64,000 nt of DNA from a candidate division WOR-1 bacterium RIFOXYB2_FULL_45_9 (GTDB taxonomy: Bacteria > Margulisbacteria > WOR-1 > O2-12-FULL-45-9 > XYB2-FULL-48-7), in the NCBI GenBank assembly GCA_001771575.1, contig MEUD01000001.1:1489277-1553276 (forward strand). The letters are read 5' to 3'. The notes below the pieces were generated by a model. It was not told the DNA's origin. It made no database searches and saw only the letters and a list, made by a program, of their open reading frames with translations. Positions 1-8,289 of the stretch are shown in pieces. Position 1 is the stretch's first letter; each line of letters opens with the position of its first letter. The position numbers were made by a program, and so were the translations under genes.

Positions 1-1
1 A

Positions 2-520
2 GCGACCCAGTCAATCAGCCCGGCCTATAAACGGAAGCCGAACCTAAAAATGGGGGAAGGGATCGCGGGCCTGGCCGCTCTTGAAAATACCCCGATCCAG
101 GTCTCGGATGTCCGCAAAGACCCAAGATACCTCAATCGCGAGCTCGCGAAAAAAGAAAAGCTCTGTTCTCTCCTTTCCGTTCCCATTTCCCTGAAAGGGA
201 AGGTCAAAGGGGTGATCAATTGCTACACTTCACAACCGCACCGTTTCAGCAAGGAAGAGATCAGCCTCCTCCAAACCGTTGCCAATCAGGCGGCGGTGGC
301 GATCGAAAATACCGAGTTGATGGTCGAGACCAAGGTTATTTATGAAGAACTGGAGACCAGAAAAATTGTCGAGCGGGCGAAAGATATTCTGATGAGAAAG
401 ATCGGCGCCTGCGGCAGTGAAGCGTTCCGCATGATCCAGAAGCAGAGCATGGACAACCGTAAGCCGATGAGAGAAGTGGCTGAAGCGATCATCCTGGCCG
501 AGAGTTTTCATAAAGTTTGA
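2..520 (+). CDS. GAF-ANTAR RNA-binding antiterminator, 5'-truncated by window edge
   Basis: The reading frame is open to the first base, so the N-terminus lies outside the window. The first ~105 visible residues look like a GAF sensor domain (SVPISLKGKVKGVINCY, then FSKEEISLLQTVANQAAVAIENTEL). The last ~60 residues are an ANTAR domain, recognisable by ETRKIVERAKDILM and AFRMIQKQSMDNRKPMREVA. ANTAR domains bind paired RNA hairpins with hexanucleotide loops and prevent transcription termination. No receiver domain is visible, so a small ligand bound by GAF, or a missing N-terminal domain, would be the input. The gene is followed after 122 bp by a glutamate-synthase-like gene whose leader carries a matching hairpin, which suggests control of nitrogen assimilation (inference). 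Confidence 0.88.
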   Translation, partial: ATQSISPAYKRKPNLKMGEGIAGLAALENTPIQVSDVRKDPRYLNRELAKKEKLCSLLSVPISLKGKVKGVINCYTSQPHRFSKEEISLLQTVANQAAVAIENTELMVETKVIYEELETRKIVERAKDILMRKIGACGSEAFRMIQKQSMDNRKPMREVAEAIILAESFHKV

Positions 521-540
521 CATTTATCCGGGTATTTAGT

Positions 541-587
541 AAAGTAGTTTTGCTGAACCTCATTTTTGCCTCGCACAAAGAAGTGCG
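541..587 (+). promoter_or_regulatory. Candidate ANTAR-binding leader hairpin
   Basis: A 5-bp stem CGCAC/GTGCG (572-576 with 583-587) closes a six-base loop AAAGAA with A at loop position 1 and G at position 4, the signature of ANTAR target hairpins. A weaker upstream partner may exist: AAAGTA (541-546), also A1/G4, flanked by only three mostly wobble pairs. A U-rich run (ATTTTTTAG near 620) lies downstream, but the terminator stem before it is weak (AACCT 556-560 could pair with AGGTT 612-616). It sits between the ANTAR gene and its presumed target. Confidence 0.55.
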
Positions 588-642
588 GCTTTGACGATGA
601 CGTCCTCTAGAAGGTTACATTTTTTAGAAGGAGTGTATACAA

Positions 643-2223
643 ATGGGTAATTTAATGCGTCCCAATGGCTCGACCGCGACCGATTCCAAGAACCGGATCT
701 CTGAAGTCGCTCCTTGTTCAGGCATTTGCTCGGTCTGTCTTGACGGCTGTGCCGGCAATTGCGAGGTTTTCCGTTCGTCACTGCGCGGGCGCGAAGTGAT
801 CTATCCCCAGCCTTACGGCAAGACCACTTCCGGCTCGACCAAGGATTATCCGGTCGACTATTCCCATCTCAATATCATGGGGACCGCGGTCGGCGCGGTC
901 GGCGTGGCTCCCGATCCGGACGTCGCCAAATTTCCCAACGTTAACGTTGAATCGGCGGTCGGTGCCCCCGGCAAGCCAAAGATCAAAATGAAAGCACCCG
1001 TCTTCACCGGCGCGCTCGGGTCGACCGATATCGCCCGGGTTAACTGGGAAGGGTTTGCCATCGGCGCGGCGATCTCCGGGATCATGATCGTGGTCGGAGA
1101 GAACGTCTGCGGCATGGACCCGAAATCAGAGATCAAGAACGGCCGGATCGTTCATTCTCCGGAACTGGAACGCAGGGTCAAGCTTTATCAAGAATGGAAA
1201 GGGGAATACGGCAATATCCTGGTCCAGTACAATGTTGAGGACGGGCGCCTTGGCGTGCCGGAATACGCTATTGAGAAGCTTGGCGCGGAAGTGATCGAGA
1301 TGAAATGGGGGCAAGGGGCCAAGGACATTGGCGGAGAAGTGAAATTGCCGACGATCGAGAGGGCTCTCCAGCTAAAATCCCGCGGCTATATCGTTGCTCC
1401 GGACCCGGAGGATAAAGCGATCGAAGAGGCTTATGAAGATGGGGCGATCAAAGAGTTTGAGCGCCATTCCCGCCTCGGGATGGTTTCCGAAGAAGGGTTT
1501 GCCGGCGAAGTCGCCCGCTTGCGCAAAGCGGGGGCAAAATACGTCACGCTCAAGACCGGCGCTTACCGGCCGGCCGATCTGGCCCGGGCGATCAAATTTT
1601 CTTCCGACCATCAGATCGACCTTCTCACCATTGATGGAGCGGGGGGTGGGACCGGGATGAGCCCCTGGCGGATGATGTGCGAATGGGGTATCCCGACGAT
1701 CTATCTGCAGGCGATGGCTTACGACATGTGCGAAAAACTGCGGGCCAAAGGGAAGTTTGTTCCCGATCTCGCGATCGCCGGCGGTTTCTCCCTGGAAGAC
1801 CATATTTTTAAGGCTATCGCCATGGGGGCGCCGTACGTTAAAGCGGTCTGCATGGGCCGGGCGACGATGATCCCGGGGATGGTCGGCAAGAACGTGGAGC
1901 AGTGGATCAAGGAAGGGAAGCTTCCCAACACCGTTTCCAAATATGGCAAAACCGCGGAAGAGATCTTCGTGAAATACGAAGAGCTCAAATCGATCTATGG
2001 CAAGGACTTCAAGCGGATCCCTCTGGGAGCGGTCGCGATGTACTCTTACGTCGACCGGCTGGCCACGGGCCTGCGCCAGTTCATGGCCGGAGAGAGAAAG
2101 TTCGCTCTCTCTTATCTGACCCGCGACGACATTGTCTCCCTGACCCAGGAATGCGCCCAGGTGACCGGCATTCCTTACGTCATGGACATTGACAAGCAGA
2201 TCGTTGACAAAATCCTGGCCTAA
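643..2223 (+). CDS. FMN-binding glutamate synthase-domain protein
   Basis: 526 residues covering the FMN/Fe-S synthase domain of glutamate synthase (PF01645 type), without the glutaminase domain of full-length GltB. The middle carries TLKTGAYRPADLARAIKF and the LTIDGAGGGTGMSPWRMM stretch, followed by IAGGFSLEDHIFKAIAMGA, typical of the FMN barrel. The N-terminus has five cysteines (C25, C29, C32, C36, C40) that could bind an Fe-S cluster. Such short forms occur in archaea and anaerobic bacteria and probably make glutamate from 2-oxoglutarate with a separate amidotransferase or ammonia source. An SD-like AGAAGGAG lies 9-10 nt before ATG. An intrinsic terminator follows directly. Expression may be controlled by the upstream ANTAR protein through the leader hairpin. 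Confidence 0.85.
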   Translation: MGNLMRPNGSTATDSKNRISEVAPCSGICSVCLDGCAGNCEVFRSSLRGREVIYPQPYGKTTSGSTKDYPVDYSHLNIMGTAVGAVGVAPDPDVAKFPNVNVESAVGAPGKPKIKMKAPVFTGALGSTDIARVNWEGFAIGAAISGIMIVVGENVCGMDPKSEIKNGRIVHSPELERRVKLYQEWKGEYGNILVQYNVEDGRLGVPEYAIEKLGAEVIEMKWGQGAKDIGGEVKLPTIERALQLKSRGYIVAPDPEDKAIEEAYEDGAIKEFERHSRLGMVSEEGFAGEVARLRKAGAKYVTLKTGAYRPADLARAIKFSSDHQIDLLTIDGAGGGTGMSPWRMMCEWGIPTIYLQAMAYDMCEKLRAKGKFVPDLAIAGGFSLEDHIFKAIAMGAPYVKAVCMGRATMIPGMVGKNVEQWIKEGKLPNTVSKYGKTAEEIFVKYEELKSIYGKDFKRIPLGAVAMYSYVDRLATGLRQFMAGERKFALSYLTRDDIVSLTQECAQVTGIPYVMDIDKQIVDKILA

Positions 2224-2237
2224 AAGTTGAGTGTTTT

Positions 2238-2272
2238 AAAAGGGCTCCGACGTTAAGTCGGGGCCCTTTTTG
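2238..2272 (+). terminator. Intrinsic terminator after glutamate synthase-like gene
   Basis: AAAAGGGCTCCGAC (2238-2251) pairs almost completely with 2257-2270 around the loop GTTAA. The 3' arm ends in a T-run. Confidence 0.9.
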
Positions 2273-2273
2273 T

Positions 2274-2302
2274 TTGAGCCTTACCCGTTAATTTGTTATT
2301 AT
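2274..2302 (+). promoter_or_regulatory. Promoter, leaderless type, for P-type ATPase
   Basis: TTGAGC (2274-2279), 17-bp spacer, TATTAT (2297-2302). The start codon begins 7 nt after the -10, so the transcript should start at or next to ATG. Confidence 0.55.
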
Positions 2303-2309
2303 TGCCTGA

Positions 2310-4841
2310 ATGGAAGAAGTCGACCTGCGGAATATTCAAGGGCTCTCGGAAAGAGAGGCCGTTGAAAAAGTAAAAAAAGAAGGATATAACGAGCTTCCTT
2401 CGCAAAAGCAACGCAACATCCTGCAAATTCTTTGGAACGTACTCCGCGAACCGATGCTGATGCTCCTGCTTGGAAGTGGTTTGATCTACATTATCCTCGG
2501 TGAATTAAAAGACGCATTAATGCTCCTGACCTTTGTTTTTGTCGTCATAGGGATTACTTTTTACCAGGAGCGGAAGACCGAACGGGCGTTGGAGGCCCTC
2601 CGCAACCTTTCTTCCCCCAGGGCATTAGTGATCCGCGGCGGGAACCAAAAAAGGATCCCGGGATGCGAGGTTGTGACTGATGATATTATCGTCTTGCGCG
2701 AAGGGGACCGGGTCCCGGCCGACTCTTATGTTATTTTTAATTCCAACTTAATGCTTGATGAGTCCCTCTTGACCGGGGAGGCGCTCTCGGTCTCTAAAAG
2801 CGAATGGGATGGAGCGAGCCATTCCAAACAAGCGGGCGGCGAAGGGCTTGCTTTCGTCTACTCCGGGACGATGATCGTCCAGGGGCATGGCCTGGGGAAA
2901 GTTTTCGCGACCGGCGCCAAGACCGAGATCGGCAAGATCGGTAAAGCGCTGGAATCGATCCGCGAAGAATCGACCCTCCTCCAAAAAGAAACGACCAAAA
3001 TCATAAAAACATTTGCCTTGGTCGGGTTGGTCCTTTGCGCAATCGTTGTGGTCGTTTATGGGTTGACCAGGGGGAGCTGGATTAATGGTTTCCTGGCCGG
3101 CTTGACCTTGAGCATGGCGATGCTGCCGGAAGAATTTTCCGTTGTTCTGTTGATCTTTTTGACCCTGGGAGCGTGGCGCCTTTCCAAGCGTCAGGTCTTG
3201 ACCCGCCAAATGCCGGCCATTGAAACGCTCGGGGCGGCGACCGTCCTTTGCGTTGATAAGACCGGAACCCTGACCCACAACAAAATGACCTTGAGCTCGT
3301 TGTTTGCCGATGGGCAGCACTGTGAAACCAAAGGGGTTGACATGCTCGACGAGAAATTTCACGATCTGCTCGAGTTTTCTCTGCTGGCGAGCCAGCGGGA
3401 CCCCTTTGATCCGATCGAAAAAGAGATAAAAACAAAAGGGGAGGCCTGGCTGACAAACACCGAACACCTCCATCACACCTGGAAATTGATCCGGGAATAC
3501 CCGCTCTCAAAACAACTTTTGGCCTTATCGCACGTCTGGGAATCGCCGGATAAGCAAAGCTACATTATCGCGACGAAAGGGGCGCCGGAGGCGATCGCCG
3601 ATCTTTGTCATTTTTCCGAAGTGCAGAAAGGCGAACTGACCAAAATCGTAACCGAGCTGGCCGATAAAGGGCTCCGTTTATTGGCGGTCGCCAAAGCTTC
3701 ATTCAATAAGACCTCCTTGCCCGATGGTCAGCATGATTTTGATTTTAAATACATCGGCTTGATCGGTTTTACCGATCCGGTCAGGGAAACTGTGCCGCCG
3801 GCCGTTAAAGAATGTTACGCCGCCGGCCTGCGGGTGATCATGATCACCGGAGATTATCCCGGGACCGCAAAATACATTGCCAGACAGATCGGTCTCCACA
3901 ATCCCGACGAGGTCATTACCGGCCAGGAATTGCTGACTATGGATCGTTTGGCACTGCAGGAACGGATCAAAGTGGTTAATATTTTCGCCCGGGTCGTGCC
4001 GGAACAGAAGTTTAATATTGTTAACGCTCTCAAGTTGAACAAAGAGGTCGTCGCGATGACCGGTGACGGTGTCAATGACGCTCCAGCGTTGAAATCAGCT
4101 CACATTGGAGTGGCTATGGGGGAGCGGGGGACAGATGTTGCCCGGGAATCGGCCGACATTGTCCTGCTGAACGACGACTTTTCTTCGATCGTTTCAGCGG
4201 TTAGAATGGGACGACGGATTTACGATAACCTAAAAAAAGCGGTCGCCTATATTTTTGCAGTCCACGTCCCGATCGCCGGGATGTCCTTGTTCCCGATCTT
4301 ATTTCAGTTGCCGATCGTCCTCTTGCCGGCCCATATCGCTTTTATGGAACTGATCATCGATCCCGCCTGCTCGACCGTCTTTGAAGCGGAGCCGGAAGAA
4401 GAAGAGATCATGCGGCGTCCTCCGCGTAAATTAAGTGACCGGCTTTTTGACCGGAGCGCTATGGTGATCAGTTTCCTTCAGGGCTTGAGTGTCTTGGCGG
4501 TCGTGATGATCGTCTTTTTATTGGCGCTCCATCTGGGAAAGAGCGAGAACGAAGCCCGCAGTTTGACTTTTGCCACCATGGTTTTTGCTAACCTGATGTT
4601 GATCTTGACCAATCTTTCCTGGACCCAAAACATTGCTTACGTGGTAAAAAAGAAAAACCATGCCCTTTGGTTGGTCGTTGCCGGCACTTTAGTTGCTCTG
4701 TTCCTGGTGCTTAACCTTCCTTTTCTTAGGGAGTTATTTCATTTTGAGGTCTTTCATCTTAATGATTATATAATTTCCCTCTTTGGCGGCGCCGCCAGCC
4801 TGATCTGGTTTGAAGCGCTGAAGATGCTGAACCGGAAATAG
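2310..4841 (+). CDS. P-type cation-transporting ATPase
   Basis: 843 residues with the standard order: actuator domain with TGE (155-157), M4 motif PEEFSVV (from 273), phosphorylation site DKTGT with Asp316, nucleotide-binding domain with KGAPEAI, hinge motif TGDGVNDAPALK, and six C-terminal membrane helices. The layout is of the P2 (Ca2+/Na+-type) group, but the M4 motif is PEEF rather than the PEGLP of SERCA-like pumps, so the ion cannot be named. No SD precedes the ATG, which lies 7 nt behind a -10 element. The gene stands alone between a terminator and the helicase promoter. Confidence 0.9.
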   Translation: MEEVDLRNIQGLSEREAVEKVKKEGYNELPSQKQRNILQILWNVLREPMLMLLLGSGLIYIILGELKDALMLLTFVFVVIGITFYQERKTERALEALRNLSSPRALVIRGGNQKRIPGCEVVTDDIIVLREGDRVPADSYVIFNSNLMLDESLLTGEALSVSKSEWDGASHSKQAGGEGLAFVYSGTMIVQGHGLGKVFATGAKTEIGKIGKALESIREESTLLQKETTKIIKTFALVGLVLCAIVVVVYGLTRGSWINGFLAGLTLSMAMLPEEFSVVLLIFLTLGAWRLSKRQVLTRQMPAIETLGAATVLCVDKTGTLTHNKMTLSSLFADGQHCETKGVDMLDEKFHDLLEFSLLASQRDPFDPIEKEIKTKGEAWLTNTEHLHHTWKLIREYPLSKQLLALSHVWESPDKQSYIIATKGAPEAIADLCHFSEVQKGELTKIVTELADKGLRLLAVAKASFNKTSLPDGQHDFDFKYIGLIGFTDPVRETVPPAVKECYAAGLRVIMITGDYPGTAKYIARQIGLHNPDEVITGQELLTMDRLALQERIKVVNIFARVVPEQKFNIVNALKLNKEVVAMTGDGVNDAPALKSAHIGVAMGERGTDVARESADIVLLNDDFSSIVSAVRMGRRIYDNLKKAVAYIFAVHVPIAGMSLFPILFQLPIVLLPAHIAFMELIIDPACSTVFEAEPEEEEIMRRPPRKLSDRLFDRSAMVISFLQGLSVLAVVMIVFLLALHLGKSENEARSLTFATMVFANLMLILTNLSWTQNIAYVVKKKNHALWLVVAGTLVALFLVLNLPFLRELFHFEVFHLNDYIISLFGGAASLIWFEALKMLNRK

Positions 4842-4850
4842 CGCGTATAT

Positions 4851-4879
4851 TTGATTATTAGGCGAAAAAGGACTACAAT
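4851..4879 (+). promoter_or_regulatory. Promoter, leaderless type, for DEAD-box helicase
   Basis: TTGATT (4851-4856), exactly 17 bp, TACAAT (4874-4879). ATG follows after 6 nt. Confidence 0.7.
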
Positions 4880-4885
4880 AGTGTT

Positions 4886-6256
4886 ATGAACAGTGAAAAT
4901 CAAACATTTTACGGCCTTGGCCTCGCTCCAAAGACTTTGGGGGTTTTAGAAAAACTTAAATTTACCTCCCCGACCCCGATCCAGCACAAAGCCATTCCGG
5001 TCGCGGTTGAAGGGAAAGACCTGGTGGGGATTGCCCAGACCGGGACCGGTAAAACCCTGGCCTTTGGTATCCCGATGATCCAGCGTCTGGCGACCGAACA
5101 GGGGAAAGGACTGATCCTGGTTCCGACCCGGGAATTAGCTCTCCAGGTTGAAGAAAGCCTCCGTCAATTTTGCCAGGCTTACAATGTCCGTCCGGTCGTC
5201 CTGATTGGTGGCGCCTCGATGGGACAACAGATCCAGGCGCTCCGCCGCCAGCCGCGAATTATCATCGCGACCCCCGGCCGGCTGATCGATCATCTTGGTC
5301 AAGGGAATGTTTACCTGGGCGATGCCCGGATCGTGGTCCTCGACGAAGCTGACCGGATGCTCGACATGGGTTTTGCCCCCCAGATCGAACAGGTACTGAA
5401 GACCGTTCCGCGCGAAAAGCAAACAATGCTTTTTTCAGCGACCATGCCGGTCGAGATCGTTCGGGTCGCTTCCAAATACATGAAACTGCCGATCCGGATC
5501 GAGGTTGCCCCTCCGGGGACCGCGGCCGAAAAGGTTTCCCAGGAAGTTTTTATTGTCAGAAAAGAAGCTAAGCTTCCCCTGCTTTGCAAGCTTTTAGAAC
5601 AATACCGGGGGACGGTCCTGGTTTTTTGCCGGACCAAAAGAGGGGCTTCCCGGGTGGCCCGCGACCTTCAGTCTAAACGTATCAATGCGATTGATATTCA
5701 TTCCGACCGCTCTCTGTTTCAGCGCCGCGAAGCGCTGGAAGGGTTTAAGCGGGGGAAATACCGGGTTTTGGTCGCGACTGACATTGCCGCTCGCGGCATA
5801 GACGTTAAAGGGATCGAACTGGTTGTTAATTACGACCTGCCGGATGACAGTGAGAACTATGTCCACCGGATCGGGCGGACCGCCCGGGCCGGCAGTGAGG
5901 GGAAGGCGATCTCGCTGGCGACCCCGGACCAGGAAAAAGAGTTTAGGACAATTGAACGAATGATGAAACTAAGCATTCCTATCGGCCGCCACCCCGAGAT
6001 CATAACTGAGGGCTTTGAGCGGGGAGGTTCATCTTCTCCGTCGCGGCACTTTCAGCCTCGCAGAGGCAATTCCCCGTCCCACAGGCCGCAGCGCCCGGCC
6101 AGACCGTCGTCAGGCTTCAGAAGGCCGCAAAATCAACCGGAGAGGCCAAGAGCCCCGCTTGCCGAAAAAAGGGAGTCGCCGCCAGCGAGCAAACCGCAAA
6201 AGTATGGGTTTGGGATCGATGATATCCTCGCGGCGATGAGAAAAGAAGGCAAGTAA
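4886..6256 (+). CDS. DEAD-box RNA helicase, RhlE-like
   Basis: 456 residues with all helicase motifs: AQTGTGKT (motif I), PTRELALQ (Ia), TPGR (Ib), DEAD in VLDEADRMLDMGF (II), SAT (III), then DIAARGID (V) and HRIGRTARAG (VI). The last ~80 residues are a low-complexity Arg/Pro/Ser-rich tail, typical of RhlE/DeaD-type helicases in which it aids RNA binding. It probably remodels RNA in ribosome assembly or mRNA decay. The ATG follows a good promoter by 6 nt, so the mRNA is probably leaderless. Confidence 0.93.
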   Translation: MNSENQTFYGLGLAPKTLGVLEKLKFTSPTPIQHKAIPVAVEGKDLVGIAQTGTGKTLAFGIPMIQRLATEQGKGLILVPTRELALQVEESLRQFCQAYNVRPVVLIGGASMGQQIQALRRQPRIIIATPGRLIDHLGQGNVYLGDARIVVLDEADRMLDMGFAPQIEQVLKTVPREKQTMLFSATMPVEIVRVASKYMKLPIRIEVAPPGTAAEKVSQEVFIVRKEAKLPLLCKLLEQYRGTVLVFCRTKRGASRVARDLQSKRINAIDIHSDRSLFQRREALEGFKRGKYRVLVATDIAARGIDVKGIELVVNYDLPDDSENYVHRIGRTARAGSEGKAISLATPDQEKEFRTIERMMKLSIPIGRHPEIITEGFERGGSSSPSRHFQPRRGNSPSHRPQRPARPSSGFRRPQNQPERPRAPLAEKRESPPASKPQKYGFGIDDILAAMRKEGK

Positions 6257-6295
6257 ACCAAGGCGATAAGCCGAAAGTTTATCAGGGGGGGCCGC

Positions 6296-6769
6296 ATGAA
6301 AAAAATATTTCTGATCGTATTACTTCTGGTCATTGCCTCCGCCGCGACGCATGCCAATACCGACCGTTACCGGATCTTCATGGAAAAAGCGGGATTTTGG
6401 GGGGGGAGTGCTTTTCTGATGGTTGATACCGAGACCGGCCAAAGCTGGAAATATACCGGACGGATGTGGGAGCCGATTCCCAGGATCGAAGAAGAGGCGA
6501 CCGGCAAGCCGGATATTTCGGTCGTTATGGCAAAGTACGAAGAAGAGATCAAAACCTTGAACCTCAAGCAAGTTGAAGAGATCAAGTTCATAAAAGCCAG
6601 GCATGAAAAAGAGATCGCTGACCTCAAGGCGAGGATCGCTCTGGTTCAGAAGCCAATAAGGGCAAAGCGGACAGCTTCTTATCAGCCGAGACAAATCAAA
6701 ATTAAAGCTATCAGTGAAACGGGAAATGATCCTGATGACGCACCGCCAGCCTGGTTGACCGAGGAATAG
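6296..6769 (+). CDS. Secreted coiled-coil protein of unknown function
   Basis: 157 residues. An N-terminal signal peptide (MKKIFLIVLLLVIASAATHA) is followed by a short segment with MVDTETGQSWKYTG, a pattern seen in many small periplasmic proteins, then a charged helix of ~45 residues (about 75-120) likely to form a coiled coil. The basic C-terminal part ends in DDAPPAWLTEE. A G-rich SD (AGGGGGGG) precedes ATG by 4-5 nt. I do not recognise the family. It follows the helicase by 39 bp and may be co-transcribed. Confidence 0.75.
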   Translation: MKKIFLIVLLLVIASAATHANTDRYRIFMEKAGFWGGSAFLMVDTETGQSWKYTGRMWEPIPRIEEEATGKPDISVVMAKYEEEIKTLNLKQVEEIKFIKARHEKEIADLKARIALVQKPIRAKRTASYQPRQIKIKAISETGNDPDDAPPAWLTEE

Positions 6770-6776
6770 ACGCAAG

Positions 6777-7121
6777 TCACTGTCTGGCTATAAATTCCGC
6801 CGCTTTTTCCACGCAGCCAAGGCAGGAGAGTTGACGTTTTTCTCTTATTTCCCGGCATTGCAGGGAACCAGCTTTTTCTAGAAACCAATTGTCGAACTCG
6901 GTTAATTTAGCCGGATCTTTCTTTTGCAGGAGATGCTTGGCCGCAAAATAAGCGCCACAAACCCCGCCAGGGGCCCTTCCTCCGCCGCAGGCCAGGAATT
7001 CTGCCACGAGCTTGTCATCATAGCCAAAGTGTTCCTGAAAGGCCTTAATGACCGACTGGGCGCAATTGAGGCGGGTGCTCCCTTTCCCCAAGTAATAGTT
7101 TTTCGCTTTATTGATCGGCAT
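6777..7121 (-). CDS. C_GCAxxG_C_C family (redox cysteine) protein
   Basis: 114 residues. NCAQSVIKAF, then ACGGGRAPGGVCGAYFAAKH and a C-terminal CREIREKRQLSCLGCV match the C_GCAxxG_C_C family, small cysteine proteins common in anaerobes and often linked to redox chemistry; their exact activity is not established. I chose ATG at 7121 over a longer in-frame option because an extended -10 (TGTTATAAT, 7129-7134 on the reverse strand) lies 7 nt upstream, giving a leaderless start, and because family similarity begins there. An intrinsic terminator immediately upstream shields this promoter from read-through. Confidence 0.8.
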   Translation of the reverse strand: MPINKAKNYYLGKGSTRLNCAQSVIKAFQEHFGYDDKLVAEFLACGGGRAPGGVCGAYFAAKHLLQKKDPAKLTEFDNWFLEKAGSLQCREIREKRQLSCLGCVEKAAEFIARQ

Positions 7122-7136
7122 AGAAGGTATTATAAC

Positions 7137-7164
7137 AAAAAACCCCTGAACAGGCTCAGGGGTT
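7137..7164 (-). terminator. Intrinsic terminator (minus strand)
   Basis: AACCCCTGA/TCAGGGGTT (7141-7149 with 7156-7164), loop of six, followed on the minus strand by TTTTTTG. No minus-strand protein gene lies upstream, so it ends some other short transcript. Confidence 0.75.
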
Positions 7165-7197
7165 AGTTTGTCTCGACAGAAGTGAAAAGGTATGTCT
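7137..7197 (-). ncRNA. Candidate small RNA ending at the 7137-7164 terminator
   Basis: On the minus strand TTGTCA (7227-7232) and a TATATG-like -10 (7205-7210, 16-bp spacer) could start a transcript near 7197 that ends at the intrinsic terminator, giving about 60 nt. No ORF and no recognised RNA family. The promoter overlaps a divergent TTGACA, so it may be coincidental. Confidence 0.3.
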
Positions 7198-7277
7198 TCG
7201 CTTCCATATATATATCGGCAGGTTTTTGACAAAAATTCACTTTATTTAATAATGTGTAAATGTGCTATCATTCCGTC

Positions 7278-7715
7278 ATGAGGTTGTGGAGTATTTACCC
7301 TAAATATCTCGACGCTAAGGGGCTGGTCGCTCTCTGGCGGGAAGCCTTGCTCGCCCAAAAAGTTTTATCCGGTAAAACCAAGGGTTATAAGCACCACCCC
7401 CAGCTTGTTCGTTTTCGTTGTTCGCGCCATCCAATAAAAGCGATCGGCGCGTATTTGTCGGTGATTCTGGCTGAAGGGGAGAGGAGGGGATATTCTTTTG
7501 ATCGGAGCAAGATACTGGCTCCATCGGGAAAACGTCTGATAATGACGGTTAACTCACAGCAAATAAAATATGAATATAACCACCTGGTAAAAAAGTTGAA
7601 AAAGCGGCTGGCGGAGGATTATAATACGAAATTGAAAAGGCCGCGACCTAATCCGGTTTTTAAAGTGATTCCGGGGGAAGTGGAAGTCTGGGAAATTAGG
7701 AGGGAAAAAACATGA
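7278..7715 (+). CDS. Pyrimidine-dimer DNA glycosylase (DenV/Pyr_excise family)
   Basis: 145 residues beginning MRLWSIYPKYLDAKGLVALW and continuing with EALLAQKVLSGKTKGYKHHP, the conserved start of the bacterial Pyr_excise (PF03013) proteins related to T4 endonuclease V. Members cut at UV-induced cyclobutane dimers, with the N-terminal region forming the active site. I use ATG 7278 rather than a start 18 nt earlier: TATCAT (7266-7271, with an upstream TG) ends 6 nt before it, and family members begin at this Met. A second possible promoter is TTGACA 7226-7231 with AATAAT 7248-7253. The last codons overlap tspO as ATGA. Confidence 0.82.
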   Translation: MRLWSIYPKYLDAKGLVALWREALLAQKVLSGKTKGYKHHPQLVRFRCSRHPIKAIGAYLSVILAEGERRGYSFDRSKILAPSGKRLIMTVNSQQIKYEYNHLVKKLKKRLAEDYNTKLKRPRPNPVFKVIPGEVEVWEIRREKT

Positions 7716-8185
7716 TGACCAGGATCTTTGGGATTATTATCGCGACAATTGTTTGTCTGGGGGCTGGTTTTTTAGGTTCTCTTGCTACAATGCCTTCAAT
7801 TCCAACCTGGTACGTGGCGCTTAATAAGCCTCCTTTTAATCCGCCAAACTGGCTTTTTGGTCCGGTCTGGATCATTCTTTATATAATGATGGGAATCGCC
7901 GCGTATCTGATCTTTGAAAAAGGGTGGGATAAAAAAGAGGTTAAGCTTTCCCTGATGCATTTTGGTTTTCAACTGGTTTTTAATGTCGCCTGGTCGATCG
8001 TCTTTTTCGGCCTCCATTCTCCCTGGGGGGCTTTTATTGTTATTGTTATCCTCTGGTTATTGATCCTCGAGACGATAATCAGGTTTGGCAAGCTTTCTAA
8101 ACCGGCCGCCTGGCTGTTAGTTCCCTACATACTTTGGGTCAGTTTTGCCTCGATCCTGAACTTAGCGGTGGCCTTGCTTAACTAA
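7712..8185 (+). CDS. tspO: TspO/MBR family membrane protein
   Basis: 157 residues with five predicted membrane helices and family signatures: PSIPTWYVALNKPPFNPPNW followed by FGPVWIILYIMMG in the first third, and NVAWSIVFFGLHSPWGAF in the middle. TspO proteins bind porphyrins and other tetrapyrroles and act in stress responses. An SD (AGGAGG) precedes the start and the gene overlaps the glycosylase stop, so the two are translationally coupled. Pairing of a photolesion repair enzyme with a porphyrin-binding protein would fit a light or oxidative stress role (inference). Confidence 0.9.
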   Translation: MMTRIFGIIIATIVCLGAGFLGSLATMPSIPTWYVALNKPPFNPPNWLFGPVWIILYIMMGIAAYLIFEKGWDKKEVKLSLMHFGFQLVFNVAWSIVFFGLHSPWGAFIVIVILWLLILETIIRFGKLSKPAAWLLVPYILWVSFASILNLAVALLN

Positions 8186-8289
8186 TATATATTATAGTTA
8201 TAATAAAGCCAAAAACAAGTGGTTGATGCTTGCTGTTTGATGCAATATTACCAAGCCCAATTACGATAATACTAATATAGGTAGTAGCT

